From NCBI GenBank assembly GCA_052246695.1, contig JBQQCK010000012.1: 64,000 bases of DNA; one strand, 5' to 3'. This stretch comes from Gracilibacillus sp052246695. Lineage in GTDB: Bacteria; Bacillota; Bacilli; Bacillales; Amphibacillaceae. The translations under genes were made by a program, and so were the position numbers. This document shows, one piece after another, positions 1 through 7,637 of this stretch. The notes beneath the pieces were generated by a model that was given only the letters and a program-made list of their open reading frames with translations, was not told the DNA's origin and did no database searches. Every line of letters begins with the position of its first letter. Position 1 is the stretch's first letter.

Positions 1-998
1 TTGCTTATCAATTGTTTCGAGCAATTCCAGATGACATGCAAATTGTAATTGTTGGGGATGAAGACCAATTGCCGTCTGTAGGACCAGGTCAAGTACTTGC
101 TGATTTGTTAAAGAGCGATGTTGTTGCATCCGTCTCTTTGAAGGAAGTCTACCGTCAAAAAGAGGGCTCCAAAATCATTCAGCTTGCCCATGAAATTAAA
201 AATAATAATGTACAACCAGATAGTCTAACAAAGGCTAATGATTTTAGCTTTTTGACTTGTCCGGATTACCAGGTTGTCGATATTGTGACACAGGTAGTGA
301 AAAAAGCTCACGATAAAGGTGTGGACTTACGGCAAATCCAAGTGTTAGCACCTATGTATCGATCGAAGGCAGGTATTCATCGGTTAAATGAAGAGCTCCA
401 AGCAGTAATCAACCCGCCACAACAAGGCCGAAGAGAAATGCGTTTCGGTGACACCGTATTTCGAAAAGGGGATAAAGTCATCCAACTTGTTAATCAACCG
501 GAAGACGGTGTATTCAATGGGGATATTGGGGAAGTTGTCGCCATTTTTGAAAAAGACGAGAATGTAGATCAAGAGGAACAAGTCGTTGTCAGCTTTGATG
601 ATAGAGAAGTCGCCTATGCCAAACCAGATCTGTTGAACTTAATGCACGCTTATTGTACATCGATTCATAAGTCACAGGGCAGTGAATTTCAAATTGTTAT
701 TTTGCCAATTATCCCCGGATATAACCGGATGCTGCGCAAAAATTTGATCTATACAGCGATTACTCGTGCCAAACAATCGCTTGTCATGTGTGGTGATAAA
801 TCGGCATTCTTACGAGGTGTGCAAACAGAAGATACAAACAAGAGATACACATCGCTGGTTTCTTTCTTGCATGAATTATTTCAAGTAAAAGATAAACAGG
901 CAGAAAATGAAGACGAACAGAATTTAACAGCAGATGAACAATTGCTTGCCGTGGAGGTAGGACAAGAAGATTTTTCACCATATGATTTTATGGAATAA
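1..998 (+). CDS. recD2: ATP-dependent RecD2-like DNA helicase, 3' part
   Basis: SF1B 5'-3' DNA helicase of the RecD2 (YrrC) family, acting in DNA repair and replication-fork maintenance independently of RecBC. The gene is open to the left edge (reading frame begins at base 3), so only about the last 330 residues are seen. Visible helicase motifs are GDEDQLPSVGPG near the start, a SIHKSQGSEF segment (motif V region) and YTAITRAKQSL (motif VI). The P-loop and N-terminal region lie outside the window. A strong hairpin terminator follows directly. In B. subtilis recD2 also lies upstream of the alaS region, so the position is as expected; here a toxin island separates it from that block. Confidence 0.93.
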   Translation, partial: AYQLFRAIPDDMQIVIVGDEDQLPSVGPGQVLADLLKSDVVASVSLKEVYRQKEGSKIIQLAHEIKNNNVQPDSLTKANDFSFLTCPDYQVVDIVTQVVKKAHDKGVDLRQIQVLAPMYRSKAGIHRLNEELQAVINPPQQGRREMRFGDTVFRKGDKVIQLVNQPEDGVFNGDIGEVVAIFEKDENVDQEEQVVVSFDDREVAYAKPDLLNLMHAYCTSIHKSQGSEFQIVILPIIPGYNRMLRKNLIYTAITRAKQSLVMCGDKSAFLRGVQTEDTNKRYTSLVSFLHELFQVKDKQAENEDEQNLTADEQLLAVEVGQEDFSPYDFME

Positions 999-1007
999 AG
1001 CTATAGT

Positions 1008-1042
1008 GCAGAGAGTGGTTTAAACCACCTCTGCTTTTTTGT
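1008..1042 (+). terminator. Rho-independent terminator of recD2
   Basis: Inverted repeat gcagag-(a)-gtggttt / aaaccac-ctctgc followed by a run of six T. It sits 10 bases after the recD2 stop. Confidence 0.85.
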
Positions 1043-1242
1043 GTGCAAAAGAGTCAAAGATATTCAACTGGTTCAAAAGTATTACAAAATAAAAAGAATA
1101 AAAAATAATAGGAAAATATATCTGTTTTTCCAATAAATACATATTTTTTCTGGATTATTTTGCTATTTATTATTTATAATTGTTTATTAGATGAATAGTT
1201 ATGGAATGGTTCTAGGTTGTCATTGTTACGGAGGTGAAGAGA

Positions 1243-1668
1243 TTGTCAGATTCAGATTTTTTAAGTAATGCTTTTTCTATCATTTCGAGTCGATCAGCCG
1301 AAGTGGACCAAAAGATAGAACGTTTAAAAGAAGCTAAACGTGACATTGAGGACGAACAAGATCAAGCCTTCATGGAGATCAAACAAATAAAAAAACCTTC
1401 GTTAGATCAATTATGGGAAGGCACAGAGGCAAATAAATTTGATGAATTTCGTGACGAAGCATACCAAGTGATGAAAAGAAAGATAAGTAATTATGATCAC
1501 TACATTTCCAGGATGAATTGGGAAATAAGCCAACTCCAGCTTCAGCAAAATACGTTAGATGTTGCCAGTTCGATTGCTTACCAGGCCGATCGTCTTCTGG
1601 ATCAGGGGGAAGAAGCATTAGAGGATTTCGGTAGAAAAGTAAATGAATTAAAAGGATGGTTGTTCTAA
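1243..1668 (+). CDS. YwqH-like (DUF5082) partner of an LXG toxin
   Basis: Small, highly charged, helical protein of about 141 residues, resembling YwqH of B. subtilis, which precedes the LXG toxin gene ywqJ. Such small proteins bind or accompany LXG toxins for export by the type VII (ESX/Yuk) secretion system. The sequence is almost continuous predicted helix/coiled coil with conserved-looking W residues (LDQLWEG near residue 60). The start is taken as TTG at 1243, because GGAGG at 1230-1234 lies 8 bases upstream; the in-frame GTG at 1234 falls inside that ribosome binding site. Its stop overlaps the start of the next gene, indicating an operon with the toxin. Confidence 0.75.
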   Translation: MSDSDFLSNAFSIISSRSAEVDQKIERLKEAKRDIEDEQDQAFMEIKQIKKPSLDQLWEGTEANKFDEFRDEAYQVMKRKISNYDHYISRMNWEISQLQLQQNTLDVASSIAYQADRLLDQGEEALEDFGRKVNELKGWLF

Positions 1669-1961
1669 TGAACATTAGGTTAGGTACTACTGTCAGTGGT
1701 GGAACGGAAATTAAGCTTCATTTCAATTCGGTCATGGGCCAACTCGAAAATGCTAGACAATCCTTATCACAATTAGAATTGCCGAAGCCAAAAGATACCT
1801 ATTGTAAAAACGAACTGCAGTTCACCAAGGAATGGCTAGAACGGGAAAAAATGATTCATGAATTTTTATTGCAATATATAGAGACGGTGGAAAAAAATCT
1901 AGCAGATACAAGAGAAAATGTCAGAATGCTGAAAGAACAAGATGAAGCTATTGGTAGATAG
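1668..1961 (+). CDS. YwqI/YxiC-like (DUF5344) partner of an LXG toxin
   Basis: About 97-residue helical protein of the YwqI/YxiC type, the second small partner commonly encoded between the YwqH-like gene and an LXG toxin. It begins MNIRLGTTVSGG and ends in a charged helix. ATG 1668 overlaps the preceding stop codon by one base and has AAAGGATGG about 8 bases upstream; an in-frame ATG at 1656 is less well placed. By analogy with WXG100-type targeting proteins it probably helps deliver the toxin to the type VII secretion machine. No secretion genes are present in the window, so they must be elsewhere. Confidence 0.7.
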   Translation: MNIRLGTTVSGGTEIKLHFNSVMGQLENARQSLSQLELPKPKDTYCKNELQFTKEWLEREKMIHEFLLQYIETVEKNLADTRENVRMLKEQDEAIGR

Positions 1962-1985
1962 AGAAACGGAAAGGGAGAAGAACCG

Positions 1986-3956
1986 ATGAGCTCAACCCAA
2001 ACCTTAGAAACGAAATCGTTAGTAGAAACCGTGGAAGCCCGTGCTAAGGAATATGAGACGTTACGTGAGCAATTGGAATCACTGCGAACTGCTTTTCAGC
2101 ACATAGTTGATTTAGATGATTTTCGCGGGAAGAGTGCCAGTGCGATTAAAGCTTTTTATCGTGCCCAAATCGATGTAGTGGAAGCATGGATCAATTTTAT
2201 TGATATGCAAATATCTTTTTTTAAAGGTATAGAAGGAATGGCAGAGGATTTCGAATTAGGTGGTAAAACGTTGGTAGATGTTCCTTTTTTGGAAAGAGAA
2301 CTATCCAATAGTACTACGAAGGCCTTCAATCTTGTTGATGCCCAGCAATCTAATTTGCAATCGATTTTTTCTCGCGTAAATGACCTCGTTTCCTTAGAAG
2401 TATTTTCTAAAAGTGATTTTGAAGAACAGATGGAGGATGCAGAAAATAAACGGAGAAAAACAAAAAAGAACGTACAGGAGTTAGATCATCTCCTAGTAGA
2501 GCATTATAATCAATCTTCTTTCCATGAACAAGTCATTGTCGGCCTCATGCAAGAAATGCTTCATGCTTCATCACAAGGGGGAGAAGTATCGCCTGTTCAT
2601 TTTAATGAAGTGATGTATCTGCAAAGTGAAATCCACCAAGCAAAGAAAGATGCAAAGCAACTGACGTCATCGTATCTTAATTATCAAAAGAAATTACAAG
2701 AAAACCGTGAGTTACTAGCGAAAGCAGAGGAAATGGAAAATCGCCCTTGGTACGAGAAAACATGGGATACAGTTTGTACGTTCACTGGCGAAGTAACCGG
2801 TTATTATGATGCCAAGCGTGCATCAACTGGAATTGATCCAGTAACAGGTGAAAAGTTAACAACTGCAGAACGGATTACAGCAGGATCATTGGCCGCAGCC
2901 GGATTCATTCCGATTGTTGGTTGGGCAGGAAGAGCATTGAAAGGTGGTAAAGCGATCTACACCGTGTCGAAAGGTGTAAAAACTACTGATCATGTGTTGG
3001 ATGCCTATCAAAATACAAAAGCATTTGATATACTACAGAAGACAGAGTATGGTATTTATGGACTGGCATCTTATAATGGATTCAGCGAATACATAACCGG
3101 AAAAGACATGTTCGGTAATGAATTAAGTGAGGAAAAGCGCAACCAAAGTCTAACACAAGCACTGTTTATGTTTGGAGCCGGTGGAGCAGGTATAGCCGTT
3201 GATCGCATGCAGGCCAAGAACAGCCTTTCCACCATCTTTCCTAATCCAAAGCTACCCGCAACGATACCAAAGGCGCCAAAGCCATGGTCTGTAAATCATG
3301 CGATGAAATGGATGAAGGAGCAAGTACCAGAAGTTCGTGTCGTGCAGGATTCGATGGGTGGTACCCATATGATGTTTGCGAAGAAGAGTGGTAGGGGAGA
3401 GGGTGTAAAAGGATTAGCGAATGGTACTAAACGTACGGGTAATGTAAAGCATTTAGATGATATACCTAGAATAAAAGAAATTGAAGTTAATTTTAAAAGA
3501 AATAATAAACATGACTCCGAAGAGTTTGCAAGACAAATAAAAGACCAAGAAAAAGGTATGAATGAACTAACTATAGACGATTACCTCAAAAATAGAGAAA
3601 GGTATATAGCTGAAGGGCGAGCATTAGAGGGAAATGCTGCCCAACAAACAGCTCGAGAAGAAGCATTCTCTGATAAATTAATGGAACTAATGGCTGATGG
3701 CAAGTCATTTGATGAAGCAGAAAAAGAAGCGAAAGAATGGCTTAGTACCCAAGCAGCACTTCATAATCCCGATCAGATTGCAGGTGGAAATCCTGAAATT
3801 ATTGGTGGAATGGGGAATAAAGGAATAAATTCTTCAATTGGTTCCCAATGGAAATATAGAATTGATGTTGTTGATGAACAAATAAGAGAAATGGCGAAAA
3901 ATATGACGCAGGAACAGCTTAAAAATACCTATTTGAATGTAAAACTGACACACTAA
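1986..3956 (+). CDS. LXG-domain polymorphic toxin with C-terminal Ntox15 nuclease domain
   Basis: Type VII-secreted antibacterial toxin, 656 residues. Residues 1-230 are long helices typical of the N-terminal LXG targeting domain. Residues about 265-330 form a pre-toxin TG segment (GIDPVTGEKLTTAERITAG followed by a hydrophobic stretch FIPIVGWAG). The last 130 residues fit the Ntox15 fold: an HNPD tetrad (HxxD, about residue 598) followed by IAGG and a late NSSIGSQW block. In Agrobacterium Tde1/Tde2 this HxxD domain is a DNase. The adjacent Tdi1-type gene is the expected immunity partner, which strengthens the call. ATG 1986 has an AAGGGAG ribosome binding site. The DNase activity is inferred from family knowledge. 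Confidence 0.85.
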   Translation: MSSTQTLETKSLVETVEARAKEYETLREQLESLRTAFQHIVDLDDFRGKSASAIKAFYRAQIDVVEAWINFIDMQISFFKGIEGMAEDFELGGKTLVDVPFLERELSNSTTKAFNLVDAQQSNLQSIFSRVNDLVSLEVFSKSDFEEQMEDAENKRRKTKKNVQELDHLLVEHYNQSSFHEQVIVGLMQEMLHASSQGGEVSPVHFNEVMYLQSEIHQAKKDAKQLTSSYLNYQKKLQENRELLAKAEEMENRPWYEKTWDTVCTFTGEVTGYYDAKRASTGIDPVTGEKLTTAERITAGSLAAAGFIPIVGWAGRALKGGKAIYTVSKGVKTTDHVLDAYQNTKAFDILQKTEYGIYGLASYNGFSEYITGKDMFGNELSEEKRNQSLTQALFMFGAGGAGIAVDRMQAKNSLSTIFPNPKLPATIPKAPKPWSVNHAMKWMKEQVPEVRVVQDSMGGTHMMFAKKSGRGEGVKGLANGTKRTGNVKHLDDIPRIKEIEVNFKRNNKHDSEEFARQIKDQEKGMNELTIDDYLKNRERYIAEGRALEGNAAQQTAREEAFSDKLMELMADGKSFDEAEKEAKEWLSTQAALHNPDQIAGGNPEIIGGMGNKGINSSIGSQWKYRIDVVDEQIREMAKNMTQEQLKNTYLNVKLTH

Positions 3957-3968
3957 GGAGGTTTTTAA

Positions 3969-4511
3969 ATGGAGAGTTTATTAAATGATTTTAAATTATA
4001 CAGCAAGGTTCCGAGCTATTTAATAGAAAAATATAAGAACATAATCCCAAAAGAAATAATTGATTTGTGGCAGAATTATGGATTTGGAACATTTATGCAT
4101 GGATATTTTAAAAGTATTAACCCAGAAGAGTTTCAAGATATTTTACAAGAATGTAGTATAAGATACACGGATTCTGTAGTGTTATTTGCAACTGGGATGG
4201 GAGATTTAGTAATATGGGCTGATGGTTATGTAAGATTACTTAATTTTAGATACGGTGTACTAAAAACAGTTATGCCAAACTTTTTATATTTTTTCAAAAG
4301 CTTGGATTCAGAAAAGTTTCGAGATGAGTATTTACAGTGGCAACCTTTTCCTGAAGCAATTAATCAATATAACGAATTAGATTATGATGAATGCTTCGGT
4401 TACACACCTTTATTAGGTTTAGGTGGACCAGAAAAAGTTGAGAATCTAAAAAAAGTCAAACTGAAGGAACATATTCTTATTATTACTGAATTTATGGGAC
4501 CAGTTCAGTAA
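3969..4511 (+). CDS. Tdi1-like immunity protein (GAD-like plus DUF1851/Tdi1 C-terminal)
   Basis: Cognate immunity protein for the upstream Ntox15 toxin, 180 residues. It has a GAD-like N-terminal half (YLIEKYKNIIPKEIIDLW, then YGFGTFMHGYF) and a C-terminal half with a GDLVIWADG segment and FGYTPLLGLGG, as in Tdi1, which neutralises the Tde1 DNase in Agrobacterium. It starts 12 bases after the toxin stop behind an AAGGAGG site, so the two are co-transcribed. The protein has no signal peptide and should act in the cytoplasm. A terminator follows. Family resemblance is read from the sequence; binding to the toxin is inferred. Confidence 0.82.
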   Translation: MESLLNDFKLYSKVPSYLIEKYKNIIPKEIIDLWQNYGFGTFMHGYFKSINPEEFQDILQECSIRYTDSVVLFATGMGDLVIWADGYVRLLNFRYGVLKTVMPNFLYFFKSLDSEKFRDEYLQWQPFPEAINQYNELDYDECFGYTPLLGLGGPEKVENLKKVKLKEHILIITEFMGPVQ

Positions 4512-4544
4512 TATTTGAGAGTATGTTACAGAATTAACTATAAG

Positions 4545-4587
4545 CACTTGATTGCCTTACTAGGAATCAGGTGTTTTTGTTTTTTTA
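4545..4587 (+). terminator. Terminator after toxin-immunity operon
   Basis: Stem cacttgatt / aatcaggtg (one G-T pair) with a loop and a T-rich tail of over ten bases. It ends the LXG operon. Confidence 0.7.
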
Positions 4588-4700
4588 GAAATTTTAACTT
4601 GGACGACATTGAATAAAGCTTTAAAGAAATTCATAGCTCATGAAGGTAGTCCTATCAAGGCATTCTGCTTTAGTGCTGTGTTTGTGAAAATCAAAAAATA

Positions 4701-4856
4701 GGTAAGTTGACAGTTTGCATGGTAAGAGGACATTTGACAACAGGGCATTGGCAACATACAAATGAAATCGTACAAGCTCGAGAGGATACACTATGTATAA
4801 ATGAAAAGGAATTCGCAAAAATAGGTGGCAAAAAAACTTTAAAACCTAATATTTAA
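4701..4856 (+). pseudogene. Possible C-terminal remnant of a second toxin
   Basis: A 52-codon open stretch with protein-like composition (MVRGHLTTGHWQHTNE in the middle, ending KKTLKPNI-stop) but no start codon or ribosome binding site. Upstream bases in another frame (about 4610-4700) also read as protein-like up to a stop. It lies just before the broken YezG immunity genes, where a toxin C-terminus would be expected. I do not recognise the domain; identity as a toxin tip is inference from position only. Confidence 0.35.
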
Positions 4857-5083
4857 AGTAAATTTCTTGAGTCTTTGATTTTTAAAAAACATTTTCTTTA
4901 CTTTTAATACTTTATAAAAAACTTCTATTTGTTTATAAGACCATAAAGTGCTTCATTCATATAAGAAGACTTTTTAATTGCTTTTGAATTGTTTAATTTC
5001 CTTTTTTTATAATTGGAACTTCATAATGTACGATTATTAGCAAATGGAAGAGAGAAAAAGATTTGAATTAGAGGTGATTTTTT

Positions 5084-5541
5084 ATAGAGAAAGAATTTGA
5101 AGATTATTTGTATGAACTACAAACAGACATGGTAGCTATATGTTTAGAGTATGTCGATAATAAAACAGATGAAATCTTTATTTATTGTTCATATGAACAA
5201 TAAATGTATGTGTTTGATTTTTTCTATAGGATTGAAGGAAAGGTTGTCCATAAACATCAGTTTAACGAGGTTACAAAAGAATTGGAGCGAGTTTGCGATG
5301 TTTCCAGAGAGGTAGAAGGCAACACTAAGAATTGGTAATCAAAATTTAAAGCTGGTCCATAAAAAATGTGAAGAGTTTAATATAGAAATGCCTACAGAAA
5401 TGAAATTATATTATAATGTGAAACAAAACTCTTTAAAACCTAAATATAAATAAGATCTAGTTTATTCAAATGATGATGAACTTATTGCCTGATGACATTT
5501 TCGACAACTGGTTTGAGGAAGTAAAAGAAAATAATTTATAA
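5084..5541 (+). pseudogene. Decayed YezG-family (DUF600) immunity gene
   Basis: Remains of an immunity gene of the YezG/DUF600 family, which protects against LXG nuclease toxins such as YeeF. The translation reads EKEFEDYLYELQTDMVAI.., FFYRIEGKVVHKHQFNEV.., EFNIEMPTEMKLYYNVK and DDIFDNWFEEVKENNL, all characteristic of the family, but split over frames. The start codon is ATA at 5084, at the right distance from GAGGTG at 5071-5076, so an ATG-to-ATA change is likely. There is an in-frame stop at 5201, a stop or frameshift near 5336, another stop near 5452 and a frameshift near 5490. It cannot make a full-length protein. Confidence 0.72.
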
Positions 5542-5677
5542 ACAATACCTTGATTGGCTAAATGCCTTTCGAGGTTTTATTATGAATAATGACCGACACA
5601 GTATTATGACTAGTTATCCTACATTGGATTTGCGAATATATCAATTTAGCTATTGTCAAAACCGACAATTTAAACGG

Positions 5678-5758
5678 AATAAATATGATGCAGTATATTC
5701 CAAGATAAGGACCTATTACCTGATGATATTTAATCTATGGTTCGATAAAGTCAAGTAA
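5678..5758 (+). pseudogene. C-terminal scrap of a second YezG-like gene
   Basis: KYDAVYS, then after a frameshift DKDLLPDDI, then after another FNLWFDKVK-stop. This is the same C-terminal signature as the preceding remnant and so marks a second, more eroded copy. The bases between 5542 and 5677 look like the rest of it but are too decayed to align by eye. Confidence 0.55.
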
Positions 5759-5891
5759 GCCTATGAAGAACAATTAGACTAGCATAACTAAAACCATCCC
5801 AAAGCAAAGCCATTTCTTTGAAAAATATATGTATAATTCCCTCCAAATAGGAAAGGATGAAAAATAAAAATGGAAAAGTGAGGGAATGTTA

Positions 5892-6080
5892 GTGATTTGT
5901 CCGAATTGTCGCAGCAAGAATATCGGAGTTATAGGTCCAGAGCAATACTATTGCTGGGATTGCTTCATTGAATTATCTGTCCAAAATAACATGCTGCACT
6001 TGCATGAAGTTGAAATGGATGGATCGTTAAGCTCATTGGATGATTTATTTTCTGATGAGGAAAGACGAGTAGAAAGGTAA
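5892..6080 (+). CDS. Small zinc-ribbon protein
   Basis: About 62-residue protein with CPNC near the N-terminus and CWDC about 18 residues on, a four-cysteine zinc ribbon, followed by an acidic tail. Function unknown. GTG 5892 is preferred to ATG 5886 because GTGAGGG at 5878-5884 is 7 bases upstream of the GTG but directly abuts the ATG. The stop overlaps the first base of the next gene, so it is translationally coupled to the AI-2E transporter gene, an arrangement I believe recurs in related Bacillaceae. Confidence 0.7.
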   Translation: MICPNCRSKNIGVIGPEQYYCWDCFIELSVQNNMLHLHEVEMDGSLSSLDDLFSDEERRVER

Positions 6081-7153
6081 TGAAGACTAATCAATCAAAA
6101 ATTCGTATCGTTCTTCAACTGATTATTCTCTGCTTAGCAGTTCTTTTTCTCTATTTAATGTATATCCTGTTTCCTTTTTACAAGCATATGCTTATCATCA
6201 TTTTACAAGTGTTGGCACCATTTTTAATTGCAGGATTAATCGCTTATCTATTACATCCAGTTGTCGAAAAAATTCATAGATTCCATATTCCAAGGCCAGT
6301 GGCTATTATTTTCATATATCTACTTTTTTTCGCAATCACTGGGTATGGTATTTATATATCCTTTCCGATGTGGATGGAGCAACTTCAGGAAATGCAGCAA
6401 AACATACCACAATATGTGGATGCATATCGTTCTTTTATCTATGACCTATATAACCAAACATCTTTCTTGCCAGAGGGGTTTCATGATAATTTAGATCAAT
6501 TTTTTCAAAATATAGAAACAACACTTGGTGATCAAGTAACAAATCTGTTAAAGAATATCCCTATGTTGTTTGATATTTTTGTTATGATTGCGGTTATTCC
6601 GATATTAGCCTTTTACTTTCTGAAGGACTATCAGCAATTACAGAGAGGTATTCTAAAAATCATCCCGGTAAAATATCAGTCTTTTACGAAGAAACTGGGA
6701 CGTGATATGGAGGAAAGCCTTGGTCAGTATATCCGAGGACAAATATTAGTGTGTTTCATTGTAGGTTTAGTGAGCTACTTTTTGTTAAGATGGATTGGAA
6801 TGAATTATGCAGTTGTATTGGCAACCATTATCGGTTTCACCAACTTTATTCCTTATTTCGGACCGATCATTGGAGCGATTCCTGCGGTATTGATTGCTTT
6901 TACGATGTCAACGGAAATGGTGTTGTATGTCATTTTGGTTGTTTTAACGGTACAATTACTAGAAGGGAATTTACTTTCTCCTTTTATAGTAGGAAAAAGT
7001 ATCCACATTCATCCTGTTTATTTGATTTTAACATTATTTATTGCAGCCAAGACTACTGGTATTGTGGGAATGTTATTGGCAGTACCTATTTTGGCAGTTG
7101 CCAGAGTTGCAGTACCATTGATTGTTAGACAGGTAAAAGCAATTGACAGATAG
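6080..7153 (+). CDS. AI-2E family membrane transporter (YrrI-like)
   Basis: 357-residue polytopic protein of the AI-2E exporter family (TqsA/PerM/YrrI). N-terminal hydrophobic helices lie at about residues 10-30, 33-55 and 70-95; a long amphipathic middle is followed by a C-terminal bundle with the family signature around TNFIPYFGPIIGAIPAVL and a final VGMLLAVPILAVARV helix. Family members export small molecules or ions; several from halophiles act as Na+ antiporters, so the substrate cannot be assigned. ATG overlaps the preceding stop by one base. The alaS promoter overlaps its 3' end. Confidence 0.88.
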   Translation: MKTNQSKIRIVLQLIILCLAVLFLYLMYILFPFYKHMLIIILQVLAPFLIAGLIAYLLHPVVEKIHRFHIPRPVAIIFIYLLFFAITGYGIYISFPMWMEQLQEMQQNIPQYVDAYRSFIYDLYNQTSFLPEGFHDNLDQFFQNIETTLGDQVTNLLKNIPMLFDIFVMIAVIPILAFYFLKDYQQLQRGILKIIPVKYQSFTKKLGRDMEESLGQYIRGQILVCFIVGLVSYFLLRWIGMNYAVVLATIIGFTNFIPYFGPIIGAIPAVLIAFTMSTEMVLYVILVVLTVQLLEGNLLSPFIVGKSIHIHPVYLILTLFIAAKTTGIVGMLLAVPILAVARVAVPLIVRQVKAIDR

Positions 7154-7171
7154 CCAAAAGTTATCTATAAT
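7143..7171 (+). promoter_or_regulatory. SigA promoter of the alaS leader
   Basis: Consensus TTGACA at 7143-7148, 17-base spacer, TATAAT at 7166-7171. It overlaps the last codons of the upstream gene and drives the T-box leader. Confidence 0.85.
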
Positions 7172-7199
7172 ATGCTAGCGAAGTTAAATAAAACAAATC

Positions 7200-7432
7200 G
7201 AAGAAAAACCTGAGTACTGGATTACCGTTTTATAGAGAGGAATTTCCATGGCTGAAAGAAATTCTAAATGCTCTGATTCAGGAAGCTAGTTTGAAGTGCA
7301 GCTAATTACTGCCGGTTCCATCTCCGTTACAGGTGTTAAGGTGACAGTCACTTAGGCTGTAATTAGGGTGGTACCGCGGATATAACTCTCGTCCCTGCTG
7401 AATCAAGCAGAGATGGGAGTTTTTTATTTTTT
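7200..7432 (+). promoter_or_regulatory. T-box riboswitch controlling alaS
   Basis: tRNA-sensing leader. The T-box core AGGGTGGTACCGCG is at 7365-7378, followed by a terminator hairpin (ctctcgtccctgct / agcagagatgggag) and a long T run ending near 7432. Stem I is recognisable from cctgAGTA at about 7209 pairing with cagg near 7280. An alanine GCT codon at 7270-7272 is the likely specifier, matching the downstream alanyl-tRNA synthetase. Uncharged tRNA-Ala should favour the antiterminator. Confidence 0.9.
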
Positions 7433-7454
7433 AAGCTAAAGAAGAAATTTACGT

Positions 7455-7605
7455 ATTTGTCTAGCTCCGAGTGCCCAGAAACTAGGCGACTTCACGAATC
7501 GCCCTACGATAAGTCATCATCGGTTCGTAAACTCACCGTGATTCCTTTATCTCAGGTGATTCTCTCCAGTCGCTACGTTTCTATGCGGGCTCTCTACGCT
7601 TTTCT
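7455..7605 (+). repeat. Dispersed intergenic repeat inside the alaS leader
   Basis: About 150 bases between the T-box terminator and the alaS ribosome binding site, rich in short imperfect palindromes (gtgattcctttatctcaggtgattc; cgacttcacgaatcgcc). A shortened relative is at 44862-44912, sharing actaggcga and gaatcgc-ctacg. It looks like a mobile or selfish intergenic repeat rather than part of the riboswitch. A chance open frame through it is not a gene. Confidence 0.6.
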
Positions 7606-7637
7606 TAATAAATATAAATTCACGGAGGCGATTTATA

